Shown here: piece by piece, positions 30,716 through 39,641 of the stretch
Numbering within the stretch: position 1 is the first letter of the stretch
How the letters are laid out: every line of letters begins with the position of its first letter
Assembly: GCF_031453675.1 (NCBI RefSeq)
Contig: NZ_JAVIZX010000001.1
Location: 1,240,001-1,304,000, forward strand
Source: Paracidovorax wautersii
Lineage (GTDB): Bacteria > Pseudomonadota > Gammaproteobacteria > Burkholderiales > Burkholderiaceae_C
Direction: 5' to 3'
DNA: 64,000 bases
Made by a program: the position numbers and the translations under genes
The notes under the pieces: generated by a model
Seen by the model: only the letters and a program-made list of their open reading frames with translations
Told to the model about the DNA's origin: nothing
Databases searched by the model: none

Positions 30716-33145
30716 ATGCGCACCGCATCCCTGTCTCTGTCCCGCCGCCGCAGCCAGCGCCGGCCCGCGGCCACCGTTCTGGCGGCCGCCGCACTCGCCG
30801 CCCTGTCCGTACCGGCCGCCCAGGCCCAGGCCGATGCACCGGCTTCCACGGCACGCAGCTTTGCCATCCCCGCCCAGCCGCTGGCGCACGCACTGAACGA
30901 ACTCGCACACCAGGCCAACCTGCAGATGGGCTTTGCCCCGGCTCTGGTGGCGGGCAAGACCTCGGCGGCCGTGTCCGGCGAATTCACGGCGCAACAGGCG
31001 CTGGATCGTCTGCTGGCGGGCACGGGCCTGGCCGGAGCCATCCGCCAGCAGTCGGTGCTGGTGCAGCCTGCACCGCAGGGCGGGGCCGGGGCGGTGCTGC
31101 CCACGGTGTCGGTGCTGGGTGCCGCCCCGGTTTCGCTGCCGCTGCCCCAGGCGTATGCCGGCGGCCAGGTCGCCCGCGGTGGCCGGGTGGGGCTGCTGGG
31201 CAACCGCGACGTGCTGGACACGCCCTTCAGCGCCACGCAGTACACCGCGCAGCTGGTGGAAGACCAGCAGGCGCAGACCATCGGCGACGTGTTGGTCAAC
31301 GACCCCTCGGTGCGCAACACCTATGGCCGCAGCGCAGGTCGCGAGGAATTCAACATCCGCGGCTTCACGCTGTTCAACTACGACGTGTCCTTCAACGGCC
31401 TGTACGGCGTGTCCCCGCGCAATGCAGCGTCGCTGATCGGCGTTGAGCGCGTGGAATTGCTGCGCGGCCCCAATGCGCTGCTCAACGGCATGGCGCCCGC
31501 CGGCTCGGTGGGCGGCGGCATCAACCTGGTGCCCAAGCGCGCCGCCGCCACGCCGCTCAACCGCGTGACGGTCTCCACCGTGGACGACGGCCAGCTCGGC
31601 GCGCATGCCGATCTGTCGCGGCGCTTCGGGCAGGACCAGGAATGGGGCGTGCGGCTCAACGCCGCCAAGCGCTCCGGCGACACGCCGGTGCACGGTTCCA
31701 AGGAGCGGGTGGACGCGCTGGCGCTCGGGCTGGACTACCAGGGCGAGCGCGTGCGCCTGGAGGCCGACATCAACTACCAGAGCCGCGTGACGCACGGGCG
31801 CAGCAGCCTGCTGTTCCCGCCCGGCTCGGGCACAGCCATTCCCGCGGCGCCCGACAACCGCACCAACTTCCAGCCGGCCTGGAGCTTCTGGGACGCCCGG
31901 GAGCGGGCCGCCGTGGTCCGCGCCGAGGCCGACCTGGCCCCCGACCTGGTGGCCTTCGGCGCCCTCGGCGCCATGCAGTACGACTTCGACAGCCTGCAGA
32001 CCACGTCCCTGCTGACCGGCGTGCAGGGCGGCCTCATGGCGCGGCCCTACCGGCTCAAGGAGTCCGTGGACACGCAGACGGGCGAGGCCGGACTGCGCGG
32101 CCGCGTGCGCACCGGCCCGCTGCAGCACGAGTGGGTGCTGAGCGCCAGCGCCTACGCGCAGGACAACGGCCTGCTGCGGCGCAACGGCACGGTCTACACC
32201 TCCGACCTCTACACGCCGGCCGACGTGCCGCGACCCGCCATCGCCCTGGACGGCTCCCTGCCGCGCACGGGAGAGACCCGCCTGCGCAGTCTGGCGCTGG
32301 CCGACACGGTGTCGTTAGCAGACCGGCGCGTGCAGCTGACGCTGGGCGCGCGCCACCAGCAGGTGCTCAGCCGCAACTTCGACGGCGCGAGCGGCGCGCT
32401 GTCTTCCCGGTACGACCGGTCCGCCATCACGCCCATGGCCGCCGTGCTGTGGAAGGCGGCCGACGGCGTCTCGCTCTACGCCAACTACATCGAGGGCCTG
32501 GGCCAGGGACTGACCGCGCCGGAAGGGTCGGCGAATGCCGGCGAGGTGTTTCCGCCCTCCAAGTCGAAGCAGGCCGAGGTGGGCGCCAAGTTCGACACCG
32601 GGCGCCTCACCACCACGGTGAGCCTGTTCCAGATCGAGCGGCCCAGCAGCCTGCTCGACACAGGCACCAATCCGCCCGTCTTCCGCATGGCGGGGCGCCA
32701 GCGCAACCGCGGCCTGGAAGTGCTGACCCAGGGCGAAGCCGCCCAGGGCGTGCGCCTGCTGGCCGGCGCGGCCTACACGCAGGGCAAGCTGACCAAGACC
32801 GAGGGCGGCACCCTGGACGGCCGCACCGCGCCGGCCACGCCGCGGCTGCAGCTCAACCTGGGCGGCGAGTGGGACACGCCCTTCCTGCCCGGCCTGACGC
32901 TGACGGCGCGGGGCCTGCGCACCAGCACGCAGTACGTGGACATGGAGAACACCCAGCGCCTGCCCGCCTGGACGCGCTGGGACCTGGGCGCACGCTACCG
33001 CTTCAACGCCGGTGCGCACCCGGTCACGCTGCGCGCCTCGGTGGAGAACGTGTTCGGCAAGAACTACTGGCAGTCCGCCGCGCGTGAAGGACTCACCATG
33101 GGCGCGCCGCGCACGCTGCTGGTCTCGGTGACCACTGATTTCTGA
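30716..33145 (+). CDS. TonB-dependent siderophore receptor with signalling domain
   Basis: An outer-membrane receptor of 809 residues. Signal peptide ~1-38 (ends AAQAQA). The N-terminal STN signalling domain spans ~45-110 (FAIPAQPLAHALNELAHQAN) and contacts FecR. The plug starts ~150 (DTPFSATQYTAQLVEDQQAQ, VNDPSVRN, ELLRGPNALLNGM), and the beta-barrel ends with the usual C-terminal Phe (SVTTDF). The STN domain together with fecI/fecR means ligand-triggered self-induction. The ligand is probably a ferri-siderophore, as in FpvA/FhuE-type receptors, but cannot be named. Confidence 0.94.
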   Translation: MRTASLSLSRRRSQRRPAATVLAAAALAALSVPAAQAQADAPASTARSFAIPAQPLAHALNELAHQANLQMGFAPALVAGKTSAAVSGEFTAQQALDRLLAGTGLAGAIRQQSVLVQPAPQGGAGAVLPTVSVLGAAPVSLPLPQAYAGGQVARGGRVGLLGNRDVLDTPFSATQYTAQLVEDQQAQTIGDVLVNDPSVRNTYGRSAGREEFNIRGFTLFNYDVSFNGLYGVSPRNAASLIGVERVELLRGPNALLNGMAPAGSVGGGINLVPKRAAATPLNRVTVSTVDDGQLGAHADLSRRFGQDQEWGVRLNAAKRSGDTPVHGSKERVDALALGLDYQGERVRLEADINYQSRVTHGRSSLLFPPGSGTAIPAAPDNRTNFQPAWSFWDARERAAVVRAEADLAPDLVAFGALGAMQYDFDSLQTTSLLTGVQGGLMARPYRLKESVDTQTGEAGLRGRVRTGPLQHEWVLSASAYAQDNGLLRRNGTVYTSDLYTPADVPRPAIALDGSLPRTGETRLRSLALADTVSLADRRVQLTLGARHQQVLSRNFDGASGALSSRYDRSAITPMAAVLWKAADGVSLYANYIEGLGQGLTAPEGSANAGEVFPPSKSKQAEVGAKFDTGRLTTTVSLFQIERPSSLLDTGTNPPVFRMAGRQRNRGLEVLTQGEAAQGVRLLAGAAYTQGKLTKTEGGTLDGRTAPATPRLQLNLGGEWDTPFLPGLTLTARGLRTSTQYVDMENTQRLPAWTRWDLGARYRFNAGAHPVTLRASVENVFGKNYWQSAAREGLTMGAPRTLLVSVTTDF

Positions 33146-33149
33146 GCGC

Positions 33150-33455
33150 ATGCGCCCGGGTGGCGGACGCAGTGGCGCGCACGGCAGGCAGCGCCGGCCG
33201 TGGGAGGTGCTGGCACGCGGCCTGGCCGGCGGCGTGGGCGGCTACGGGCTGGCGCAGGTGCTGCCCGTGGCCCTGGTCGCGCCCTGGCCCCTGGCGCGCG
33301 CCGACGCCGCCCTCATTGCCCTGCAGTTGAGCTTTGCGGTCTATGCGGGTGCCGTGCTGTGGGCCTTTGCCGCGCGCAGCGCCGGGCGGGCGTGGGCCGG
33401 CATCGCCCTGATGGCGCTGGCGGCCGGCGCCGTGGCCTGGCTGGTTACGCCATGA
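33150..33455 (+). CDS. DUF3649 small membrane protein
   Basis: A 101-residue inner-membrane protein with three hydrophobic stretches (GYGLAQVLPVALVAPW; ALIALQLSFAVYAGAVLWAF; WAGIALMALAAGAVAWLV). It matches the DUF3649 family, which commonly sits between a TonB receptor gene and a PepSY-membrane gene. It starts 4 bp after the receptor stop and overlaps the next gene by ATGA. A role in iron release or transport is implied by context only. Confidence 0.85.
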   Translation: MRPGGGRSGAHGRQRRPWEVLARGLAGGVGGYGLAQVLPVALVAPWPLARADAALIALQLSFAVYAGAVLWAFAARSAGRAWAGIALMALAAGAVAWLVTP

Positions 33456-34966
33456 GCCGCGGCCTGCGCCCCGCGCTGGGCTGGCTGCACACCTGGCTGG
33501 GCCTGCTGCCCGGCTGGCTGCTGTACTTCATGTTCGTCACCGGCACGGCGGGCTATCTCGACACCGAAATCGACCGCTGGATGCGGCCGGAACTGCCGGT
33601 GGCCCAGTACCCGCTGCCCGCGCTACCCGCCGCCACGCAAGCCCTGGCCTATCTGCAAGCGCAGGCGCCGCAGGCACGGCGCTGGTCCGTCCAGCTGCCC
33701 GTGGACCGCAACGAGCCCTACCTGCACGTGGCCTGGCAGCCGGCCGGCGGCGGACCCCAGGGCTCGGCCTGGCTCGATCCGCACACCGGCGCTCCACTGG
33801 CCGCGCGCGCGACGGCCGGCGGGCAGTGGCTCTACCAGTTGCACTGGAAGCTGCACTACCTGCCCGAGGGCATGGCGCAGTGGGCGGTGTCCATCGCCTC
33901 CATGGCGCTGCTGCTGGCGCTGCTCACCGGCATCGTGGTGCACCGCCGCTTCTTCGCGGACTTCTTCACCTTCCGGCCCGGCAAGGGACAGCGCTCCTGG
34001 CTGGACATGCACAACCTGGCCGGCGCCATCTCGCTGCCCTTCCAGCTGATGATCACCTACTCGGGGCTGGTCTTTCTGATGTTCTCGTTCATGCCGCTGG
34101 TCGCCAGCGCGTGGTACGGCCCGGCGCCCGGCGCCGTCCGGGCGCTGTATGCCGACCTCTTCCCGCCGCTGGCCGCCGCGCCCGCCGCCGGCCGGCCCGC
34201 GCCCCTGGCCCCGCTGGCCCCGGTGCTGCAGGACGCACAGGCCCGTTGGGGCGGCGCCCCCGTGGCCACGCTGGACGTGCTGCACCCGGGCGATGCCAAC
34301 GCGCGGCTGCAGGTGGCGGGCTCCTTCGCCAGCGGGCCGGTGCGCACCGCCGGCATCCTGGTGTACGACGGCGTGACCGGCGCGCTGCTGGCCGACCGGC
34401 CGGCCTGGCGCGGCGCCCCCGTGGCCTCGCGCGACCTGCTCCTGGGCCTGCACGAGGGCCTGTTCGCGCCGCCCGTGCTGCGCGGGCTGTACGTGCTGTC
34501 GGGCCTGCTGGGCTGCGTGATGATCGCCACCGGCCTGCGGCTGTGGGCGCTGCGCCGCACGGCCGCCCGCCATGACGGCGGCGCCGTGGAGCGCACCAAC
34601 GTCGCGGTGCTGCTGGGCTTGCCCTGCGCCATCGCCGGCTACCTCTGGGCCAACCGGCTGCTGCCGCTGGACCTGCCGCAGCGCGCGCACTGGGAGATGC
34701 AGGCGCTCTTCCTGTGCTGGCTGGCGCTCGGCGTGCATGCGGCCTGCACGCCGCCGCGCGGGGCCTGGCGGGTGCAGGCCACGCTGGCGGCCGTGCTGTT
34801 CGGCGCGCTGCCGCTGCTCAACGCGCTGACCACGCAGCGCCATTTGGGCCGGTCGCTGGCCGATGGCGACGCGGTGATGGCTGGCGTCGACCTGGGCCTG
34901 CTGGCGCTGGGCGCCGGCTTCGCGCTGCTGGCGCGGGCCTGCCGCCGCGCGGCGGGACATGGGTGA
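33452..34966 (+). CDS. PepSY-associated membrane protein, iron-regulated
   Basis: A 504-residue polytopic protein of the PepSY_TM family, found with siderophore receptors and thought to reduce or process ferri-siderophores in the periplasm. The first helix (LGWLHTWLGLLPGWLLYFMF, ~9-28) contains the family's conserved His-Trp start. Other helices are at ~145-165, ~205-225, ~345-365 and four near the C-terminus. Conserved blocks: LHWKLHYLP (~130), DMHNLAGAISLPFQLMITYSG and LLGLHEGLF. ATG 33452 overlaps the DUF3649 stop. Role inferred from family and operon. Confidence 0.9.
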   Translation: MSRGLRPALGWLHTWLGLLPGWLLYFMFVTGTAGYLDTEIDRWMRPELPVAQYPLPALPAATQALAYLQAQAPQARRWSVQLPVDRNEPYLHVAWQPAGGGPQGSAWLDPHTGAPLAARATAGGQWLYQLHWKLHYLPEGMAQWAVSIASMALLLALLTGIVVHRRFFADFFTFRPGKGQRSWLDMHNLAGAISLPFQLMITYSGLVFLMFSFMPLVASAWYGPAPGAVRALYADLFPPLAAAPAAGRPAPLAPLAPVLQDAQARWGGAPVATLDVLHPGDANARLQVAGSFASGPVRTAGILVYDGVTGALLADRPAWRGAPVASRDLLLGLHEGLFAPPVLRGLYVLSGLLGCVMIATGLRLWALRRTAARHDGGAVERTNVAVLLGLPCAIAGYLWANRLLPLDLPQRAHWEMQALFLCWLALGVHAACTPPRGAWRVQATLAAVLFGALPLLNALTTQRHLGRSLADGDAVMAGVDLGLLALGAGFALLARACRRAAGHG

Positions 34967-34995
34967 TGGGCGTGCCGCCTCACCGCTTCGCTACC

Positions 34996-35574
34996 ATGCG
35001 CGCCATGCCTTCCCCGCACCATCTCTTCCTCACCACCTCCACCCGCGAGCCGGGCCATGTCGGCAACACCGAATGGCTGGCGCGCCAGGCCGCGGCCGCG
35101 CTGCCGGCCGATGGCGCGCAGACCTGGCTGCACCTGGCGCAGCTGGAGTTGCCGCCGTTCGTGGACCTGCGCCACACGGCCGGCCAGTACCCCGCGCCCA
35201 CGGGCGACATGAAGACGCTGCTGGACGCCACGCTGGCGGCGACCGACATCGTGTTCGTCGCGCCGGTCTACTGGTTCAGCATCCCCTCGCCGCTCAAGAC
35301 CTATCTGGACCACTGGAGCGGCTGGATGCGCGTGCCCGGCCTGGGCTTCAAGGAGGCGATGGCGGCCAAGACGCTGCACCTCGTCACCACCAGCGGCGAC
35401 CGCGCCAAGGCGCAGCCCATGGTCGATTCGGTGCAGCTGTGCGCGCAGTTCCTGGGCATGCGCTTCGCCGGCGCGCTCTGGGGCAAGGGCGGCCCGCCGG
35501 GCGCGGTGCAGGCCGACGCGGCCGCCGTGGAGGCTGCCGCTTCATTTTTGATAGCTGACTGCGCTCATCCATAA
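34996..35574 (+). CDS. NAD(P)H-dependent FMN oxidoreductase (flavodoxin-fold)
   Basis: A 192-residue flavodoxin-like reductase. The phosphate-binding loop is TTSTREPGHVGNTEWLA (~11-27), and DIVFVAPVYWFSIPSPLKTYLDHW (~80-103) is the quinone-reductase/NADPH-dependent FMN reductase signature. Starts at 34966 (overlapping the previous stop), 34996 and 35005 are all in frame; I prefer 34996. The last residues (SFLIADCAHP) and stop are contributed by a repeat family A copy. The substrate is unknown; the position after the iron module might suggest ferric-siderophore reduction, but the link is weak. Confidence 0.85.
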   Translation: MRAMPSPHHLFLTTSTREPGHVGNTEWLARQAAAALPADGAQTWLHLAQLELPPFVDLRHTAGQYPAPTGDMKTLLDATLAATDIVFVAPVYWFSIPSPLKTYLDHWSGWMRVPGLGFKEAMAAKTLHLVTTSGDRAKAQPMVDSVQLCAQFLGMRFAGALWGKGGPPGAVQADAAAVEAAASFLIADCAHP

Positions 35575-35600
35575 AGCGTTGGCGGGTCTTTTGGCTTCAA
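35540..35600 (+). repeat. Dispersed repeat family A, copy 4, overlapping a stop codon
   Basis: TCATTTTTGATAGCTGACTG, then CGCTCATCC and AAAGCGTTGGCGG match the family. It encodes the last ~8 residues and stop of the flavoprotein gene and directly abuts a family D-like inverted repeat at 35600. Confidence 0.65.
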
Positions 35601-35642
35601 GAACGTAGGGGCAATCTCGCCAGGGGATCGTCCCTACGTTCT
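35600..35642. repeat. Short inverted-repeat element related to family D
   Basis: AGAACGTAGGG at 35600-35610 pairs with CCCTACGTTCT at 35632-35642 (11 bp, perfect). The ends share AGAACGT/ACGTTCT with the larger element at 8362-8453, and both sit next to a family A copy. It could also act as a terminator-like hairpin between the convergent genes. Confidence 0.55.
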
Positions 35643-35682
35643 AAGGCCCGGCGCAACGCAGAGCTGCCGCAGCGGCAGGGCT

Positions 35683-36831
35683 TCAAGGCTCCGCCAAATG
35701 GCGGTCCATCCAGCGCAGCAGGTCGCGCCACATGGTGCGCACCTCGTCGTCCTGCGGCATCTTCAGCTCGTGCTGCAGTTCGATGGTGACCACGGGCAGC
35801 CCCAGGTGCACGCTGCCGTAGTGGCCCAGCGAGCCCGGGAACACGCCCAGCTGGTCCAGCCGCAAGCGGCCCAGGCGGCTGGGCGGCGGCTGCGGGCCGT
35901 CGAAGTCGAGCACGCCATAGGGCGCATGGATGCTCACCACCAGATCGGGATCGAACTGCGCCATCTGCGCGTGCAGGAACTGCGACTCGGGCTCGGACAG
36001 CGGCGTGGGGCCCGGCCAGCGGCGCGGGTCCTTGCGGGTGCGCTTGTCCCAGTAGATGGGCGCGTCGCGCTCCCAGTTCGGCGTGGGGAAGTTGCGGTTC
36101 AGGTCCACGCCGCGCGCGTTCACGCGGGTGGGCTTCTTCTCCAGCATGCCGTCGGGGTTGAGCACGGGAATGAAGCGCCAGTGCACCGGCCGCCGCGTGG
36201 GCAGGGCCTGCGACTCGGCCAGCGCGATCCAGCGCAGCGCGAGCGAGGCGGCGGTGAGTTCGTCGCCGTGCATGGCGCCCACCACCAGCACCTGCAGGGG
36301 CGTGCCCTCCACGAACCCCCGTGCGCCCCGGGGCGGCGGCGGCACATCGCGCCAGTACAAGGGCATGCCGTTGACGGAGCGGGCGCCGCTGTCCACCAGG
36401 CGGGTCTGCGCGCACTGCGCGGCCTTGATGCCGGGCAGGCGGGGCAAGAGCGGCTTGCAGGCCTGCTCGGCCATGGCGCGCACGGCTTCCTCGCTGAGCG
36501 CGGGCGCCGGCGCCGGCCGGGCGGGAGCGGCCAGCGCCTGCGGATCGGACGCTGCGCGGCGGTGCGGCGCGGGCGCCACGGCCTCACCGGCATCGGCCTG
36601 CGGCACGATGCGGCCGTGCGGGCCCACCAGCAGCGGGCGCTCGGAATCGATCGCGAAAAGCGCGGCGCTGCCGGGCGCGGCCCCCGCGCCGGCCACGGCC
36701 TGGGGGAAAGGCGGCAACCGCGCGGCGCCCCAGGCCAGGGCCAGCACGGCGCCAGCGGCCAGGGCCCAGATCCAGATGACGCTCGCAGCGGCGGCGGGGG
36801 CGGTGGCCCCGGAAGAGCGATCGCCCGCCAT
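35683..36831 (-). CDS. M14-family zinc carboxypeptidase/amidase (MpaA-like), membrane-anchored
   Basis: A 382-residue protein with an N-terminal membrane anchor (~18-38, VIWIWALAAGAVLALAWGA) and a periplasmic M14 domain. Zinc ligands: AMHGDE (H-x-x-E, ~202) and SIHAPYG (His ~300). The substrate motifs LNPDGM and DLNRNFPT and the catalytic Glu in VTIELQHEL (~355) are present. The arrangement fits murein peptide amidases that trim gamma-D-Glu-Dap bonds in cell-wall peptides. ATG 36831 shares one base with the hydrolase stop (36831), so the two genes are co-transcribed. A ~100-residue Ala/Pro-rich linker separates the anchor from the enzyme. Confidence 0.88.
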   Translation of the reverse strand: MAGDRSSGATAPAAAASVIWIWALAAGAVLALAWGAARLPPFPQAVAGAGAAPGSAALFAIDSERPLLVGPHGRIVPQADAGEAVAPAPHRRAASDPQALAAPARPAPAPALSEEAVRAMAEQACKPLLPRLPGIKAAQCAQTRLVDSGARSVNGMPLYWRDVPPPPRGARGFVEGTPLQVLVVGAMHGDELTAASLALRWIALAESQALPTRRPVHWRFIPVLNPDGMLEKKPTRVNARGVDLNRNFPTPNWERDAPIYWDKRTRKDPRRWPGPTPLSEPESQFLHAQMAQFDPDLVVSIHAPYGVLDFDGPQPPPSRLGRLRLDQLGVFPGSLGHYGSVHLGLPVVTIELQHELKMPQDDEVRTMWRDLLRWMDRHLAEP

Positions 36832-37613
36832 CAGTGCAACACCCGGGCCGAGGACGCCAGAAAGTCCAGCAGCGCGCCGTCGAAGCCCTCGGGGTCTTCC
36901 AGCTGCGGCCAGTGGCCGGCGTGCGGCAGCGTGATGTGGCGCGCATCGGGCAGCACATGGGCCAGCGCCTGCAGCGCCTCGGGCGGGTTGCAGCGGTCCT
37001 GCGCGCCGCCGACGATCAGCGCAGGCATGTGCAGCCGGGCCAGGTCGGCCGCGTTGCGCGCGAAGGTGGGCAGGGCGTGCAGCGCGCGGCGGTAGGCCGA
37101 GGGATGCACCTGCCCCATCGCGTGCGTGGCCAGGCGCACGCCCTCGGGCAGGGCGCCGGTGCCGATCTGCCGTGGCACCAGCGTCTGCGCGATCTCTTCC
37201 ATCGACCGGCCGGACTCCAGCGCCTCCAGGCGCGGCGCCACCCACTGCTCCAGGCTGGCGTTGTCCAGGGCCAGGCCGCCGGCGCACAGCACCAGGCGCT
37301 GCACGCGCTGCGGCTGACGCAGGGCCAGTTCCACGGCCACCAGGGCGCCCAGGCCGTGGCCGACGAGCGTGACATGGCGGGCCTGCAGCGCCTCGATGAG
37401 CAGGCCGCAGCTTTCGGCCAGGCCCTTGAAGCCATAGGGTTCGATGGGAGCGCTGCGGCCGTAGCCGGGCATGTCCCAGGCGACGGCGCGGTAGCCTGCG
37501 CTGGCCAGGGTCTCGACCTGGGGCGCGAAGGTGAGGTGGTCGCCGTCCGCGTCGTGCAGCATCAGGACGGTGGGGCCGGAGCCCAGCGTGGTGAAGGTGG
37601 GTAGGAGAGCCAT
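36831..37613 (-). CDS. Alpha/beta-hydrolase fold protein lacking the serine nucleophile
   Basis: A 260-residue alpha/beta hydrolase (VLMLHDADGDHLTFAPQ oxyanion region ~18-34; AWDMPGYGRS ~50). The nucleophile elbow reads VGHGLGA (~97) where G-x-S-x-G is expected: the serine codon is GGC instead of AGC, a single-base difference. The acid (VGGAQDRCNPPE, ~210) and His (PHAGHWPQLED, ~238) are kept. The protein may have lost hydrolysis, use a different chemistry, or carry a recent mutation. The start is ATG 37613 after AGGAGAGCC. It is coupled to the downstream peptidase gene. Confidence 0.88.
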   Translation of the reverse strand: MALLPTFTTLGSGPTVLMLHDADGDHLTFAPQVETLASAGYRAVAWDMPGYGRSAPIEPYGFKGLAESCGLLIEALQARHVTLVGHGLGALVAVELALRQPQRVQRLVLCAGGLALDNASLEQWVAPRLEALESGRSMEEIAQTLVPRQIGTGALPEGVRLATHAMGQVHPSAYRRALHALPTFARNAADLARLHMPALIVGGAQDRCNPPEALQALAHVLPDARHITLPHAGHWPQLEDPEGFDGALLDFLASSARVLH

Positions 37614-37825
37614 GGATACTGAAAGAGGGTTGCCGCCCGGCCGCAGCTGCGCTCCGTGGCCATCGGCGGTGGCCTGCCCGCGGCACGGACCAGGGCCAGC
37701 GGCCGGGCCCGGCCGCCGCGAGGCCCCAAGGCCGCCAGGGGCGGTACGGCGCCCGGACTGCACGTTCGCGGGGCGCGGACCATAATAGCCGACCCACCTT
37801 TTGCGGCCCCTGCGCCCGCGCCTTC

Positions 37826-38383
37826 GTGAACAGCCCCCTGCCCCGCCCGACCTCTGCCCGCCCGCCCGGCTTCTCTCCCCGCGAATTCCGCGATGCGCTG
37901 GGCATGTTCGCCACGGGCGTGACCATCGTCACCGCGCGCGGTGCGCAGGGCGAGCTGATCGGCATGACGGCCAGCTCGTTCAACTCGGTGTCGCTGGCGC
38001 CGCCGCTGGTGCTGTGGAGCCTGGCGCACAAGGCCTCGTTGCTGCCCGCCTTCGCGGCCGGCTCACACTACGCGATCAACGTGCTGGCGGCGGATCAGCG
38101 CGCGCTGGCCGAACGCTTCGCCACGCGCGGCATCGACCGCTGGGCCGGCGTGGACCATGCGCCGGGCATCGCCGGCGCACCGGTGCTGGCGGGGGCGGCC
38201 GCGGTGTTCGAGTGCTTCAACCGCAGCCAGTACGTGGAGGGCGACCACACGATCTTCGTGGGCGAGGTGGAACGCTGCAGCCACCTGGAAGGCGCCTCGC
38301 CGCTGCTCTACCACGGCGGCATGTTCTATACCGAACACCCGCTGGGCGCCGCGCCGGCCACGGCGCAGACGACGCAAAAATGA
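37826..38383 (+). CDS. Flavin reductase (FMN-binding split barrel)
   Basis: A 185-residue protein of the flavin-reductase-like family, which supplies reduced FMN/FAD to monooxygenases. The family start REFRDALGMFATGVTIVTAR is at ~20-39, followed by GMTASSFNSVSLAPPLVLWSL (~48-68) and GHYAINVLA-like binding segments. The start is a GTG at 37826; no ATG in the frame gives the full domain. The gene is transcribed away from the hydrolase pair. A partner monooxygenase is not adjacent. A family A repeat begins at the stop codon. Confidence 0.9.
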   Translation: MNSPLPRPTSARPPGFSPREFRDALGMFATGVTIVTARGAQGELIGMTASSFNSVSLAPPLVLWSLAHKASLLPAFAAGSHYAINVLAADQRALAERFATRGIDRWAGVDHAPGIAGAPVLAGAAAVFECFNRSQYVEGDHTIFVGEVERCSHLEGASPLLYHGGMFYTEHPLGAAPATAQTTQK

Positions 38384-38430
38384 TAGCTACCTGCGCTTGA
38401 TACACAAGCGCTGGAGGCCATTTTGAGGCA
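38376..38430 (+). repeat. Dispersed repeat family A, copy 5 (near-consensus)
   Basis: AAAAATGATAGCTACCTGCG then CTTGATACACAAGCGCTGGAGGCC is the best-preserved copy. GCGCTTG and CAAGCGC form a hairpin with loop ATACA. The TGA stop of the flavin reductase gene lies in its first bases. Confidence 0.75.
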
Positions 38431-38493
38431 TAAACCAGGCCTCTACGGTACCCCCGCGCAAGGCGTCGGTGCCGGGAGACCGCGAACCCGCCC

Positions 38494-38763
38494 TTACTTG
38501 GCCGCAGCGTCCGGCAGTTCGATCTTCACCTCGAGCACTTCCAGGTTGTCCTGGCGCTCCAGCTGCACCTTGAGGTCTTCGGGGCTGATCTTCACGTACT
38601 TGGAGATCACGGCCACCAGCTCGCGCTGCAGCGCGGGCAGGTAGTCGGGCTCGGACGCATTGCGGCCGTTGCGCTCGTGCGCCAGGATGATCTGCAGCCG
38701 CTCCTTGGCGACGCTCGCAGTCTTCTTCTTTTCCCCCAGCAGAAAGGACAGGAATGAGGCCAT
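38494..38763 (-). CDS. minE: Cell division topological specificity factor MinE
   Basis: An 89-residue protein that drives MinD off the membrane and sets the Min oscillation. The N-terminal amphipathic helix is [20 protein letters not shown], followed by the MinD-contact strand [13 protein letters not shown] (~21-33). The C-terminal dimerisation domain includes [17 protein letters not shown] (~43-59). Length and sequence are standard for betaproteobacteria. It starts 3 bp after minD, the last gene of minCDE. Confidence 0.97.
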   Translation of the reverse strand: MASFLSFLLGEKKKTASVAKERLQIILAHERNGRNASEPDYLPALQRELVAVISKYVKISPEDLKVQLERQDNLEVLEVKIELPDAAAK

Positions 38764-38766
38764 GTC

Positions 38767-39582
38767 TTATTTGCTCCCGAAGAGTCGCTTGAAGAAGCCG
38801 GGCTTTTCGGCGTCGATGAAGCGCAGGGGTTTGTCTTCGCCCAGGAAGCGGGCGACGATGTCCTTGTAGGCCTCGGACACGTCCGTGCCCTGCAGATGCA
38901 CGGCGGGCGTGCCCTGGTTGGAGGCCTGCAGCACGCTTTCGGACTCGGGCACCACGCCGATGAGCTTGATGCGCAGGATGTCCTGGATGTCCTCCAGGCT
39001 TAGCATCTGGCCGTCTTCCACGCGGCTGGGGTTGTAGCGCGTGATCAAGAGGTGCTCCTTGATGGGCTCCTTGCCTTCGATGGCGCGCTTCGTCTTGCTG
39101 CCCAGCATGCCCAGGATGCGGTCCGAATCGCGCACGGACGACACCTCGGGGTTGGTCACCAGCAGCGCCTCGTCGGCGAAGTGCATGGCCATGAGCGCGC
39201 CGCTCTCGATGCCGGCGGGGGAGTCGCAGACGATGTACTCGAAGTCCATCGCGGCCAGGTCCTTGAGCACCTTCTCCACGCCGTCCTGCGTGAGCGCGTC
39301 CTTGTCGCGCGTCTGGCTGGCGGCCAGCACGAACAGGTTGTCGCACTGCTTGTCCTTGATGAGGGCCTGGTTCAGGTTGGCCTCGCCGTGGATCACGTTG
39401 ATGAGGTCATACACCACGCGGCGCTCGCAGCCCATGATCAGGTCGAGGTTGCGCAGGCCGACGTCGAAGTCGATCACGGCGGTCTTGTGGCCGCGCAGAG
39501 CGAGGCCGGAAGCGAAGCTGGCGCTGGTGGTGGTCTTGCCCACGCCACCCTTGCCGGAGGTCACGACGACGATTTTGGCCAT
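38767..39582 (-). CDS. minD: Septum-site determining ATPase MinD
   Basis: A 271-residue deviant-Walker ATPase that recruits MinC to the membrane. The P-loop SGKGGVGKTT is at ~9-18, the Walker A' lysine is in KGGVGK, and the switch motifs are FDVGLRNLDL (~38) and CDSPAGIESGA (~118). The C-terminal membrane-targeting helix is FFKRLFGSK. I use ATG 39582 (MAKIVVVTSGKGG), three codons inside the longer frame. It is the middle gene of the Min operon, 59 bp after minC. Confidence 0.98.
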   Translation of the reverse strand: MAKIVVVTSGKGGVGKTTTSASFASGLALRGHKTAVIDFDVGLRNLDLIMGCERRVVYDLINVIHGEANLNQALIKDKQCDNLFVLAASQTRDKDALTQDGVEKVLKDLAAMDFEYIVCDSPAGIESGALMAMHFADEALLVTNPEVSSVRDSDRILGMLGSKTKRAIEGKEPIKEHLLITRYNPSRVEDGQMLSLEDIQDILRIKLIGVVPESESVLQASNQGTPAVHLQGTDVSEAYKDIVARFLGEDKPLRFIDAEKPGFFKRLFGSK

Positions 39583-39641
39583 GTTGTGCAAAGTCCTTGC
39601 GTTGGTCCGAATGGATAGAAAAACAAAAAGGTCCGAAAGAT

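Noticed and set aside
36832-38031. N-terminal extension of the M14 peptidase by 400 codons
   Set aside because: The extension is out of frame with the alpha/beta hydrolase gene it overlaps and shows no domain; the ATG at 36831 gives a normal anchor and enzyme.
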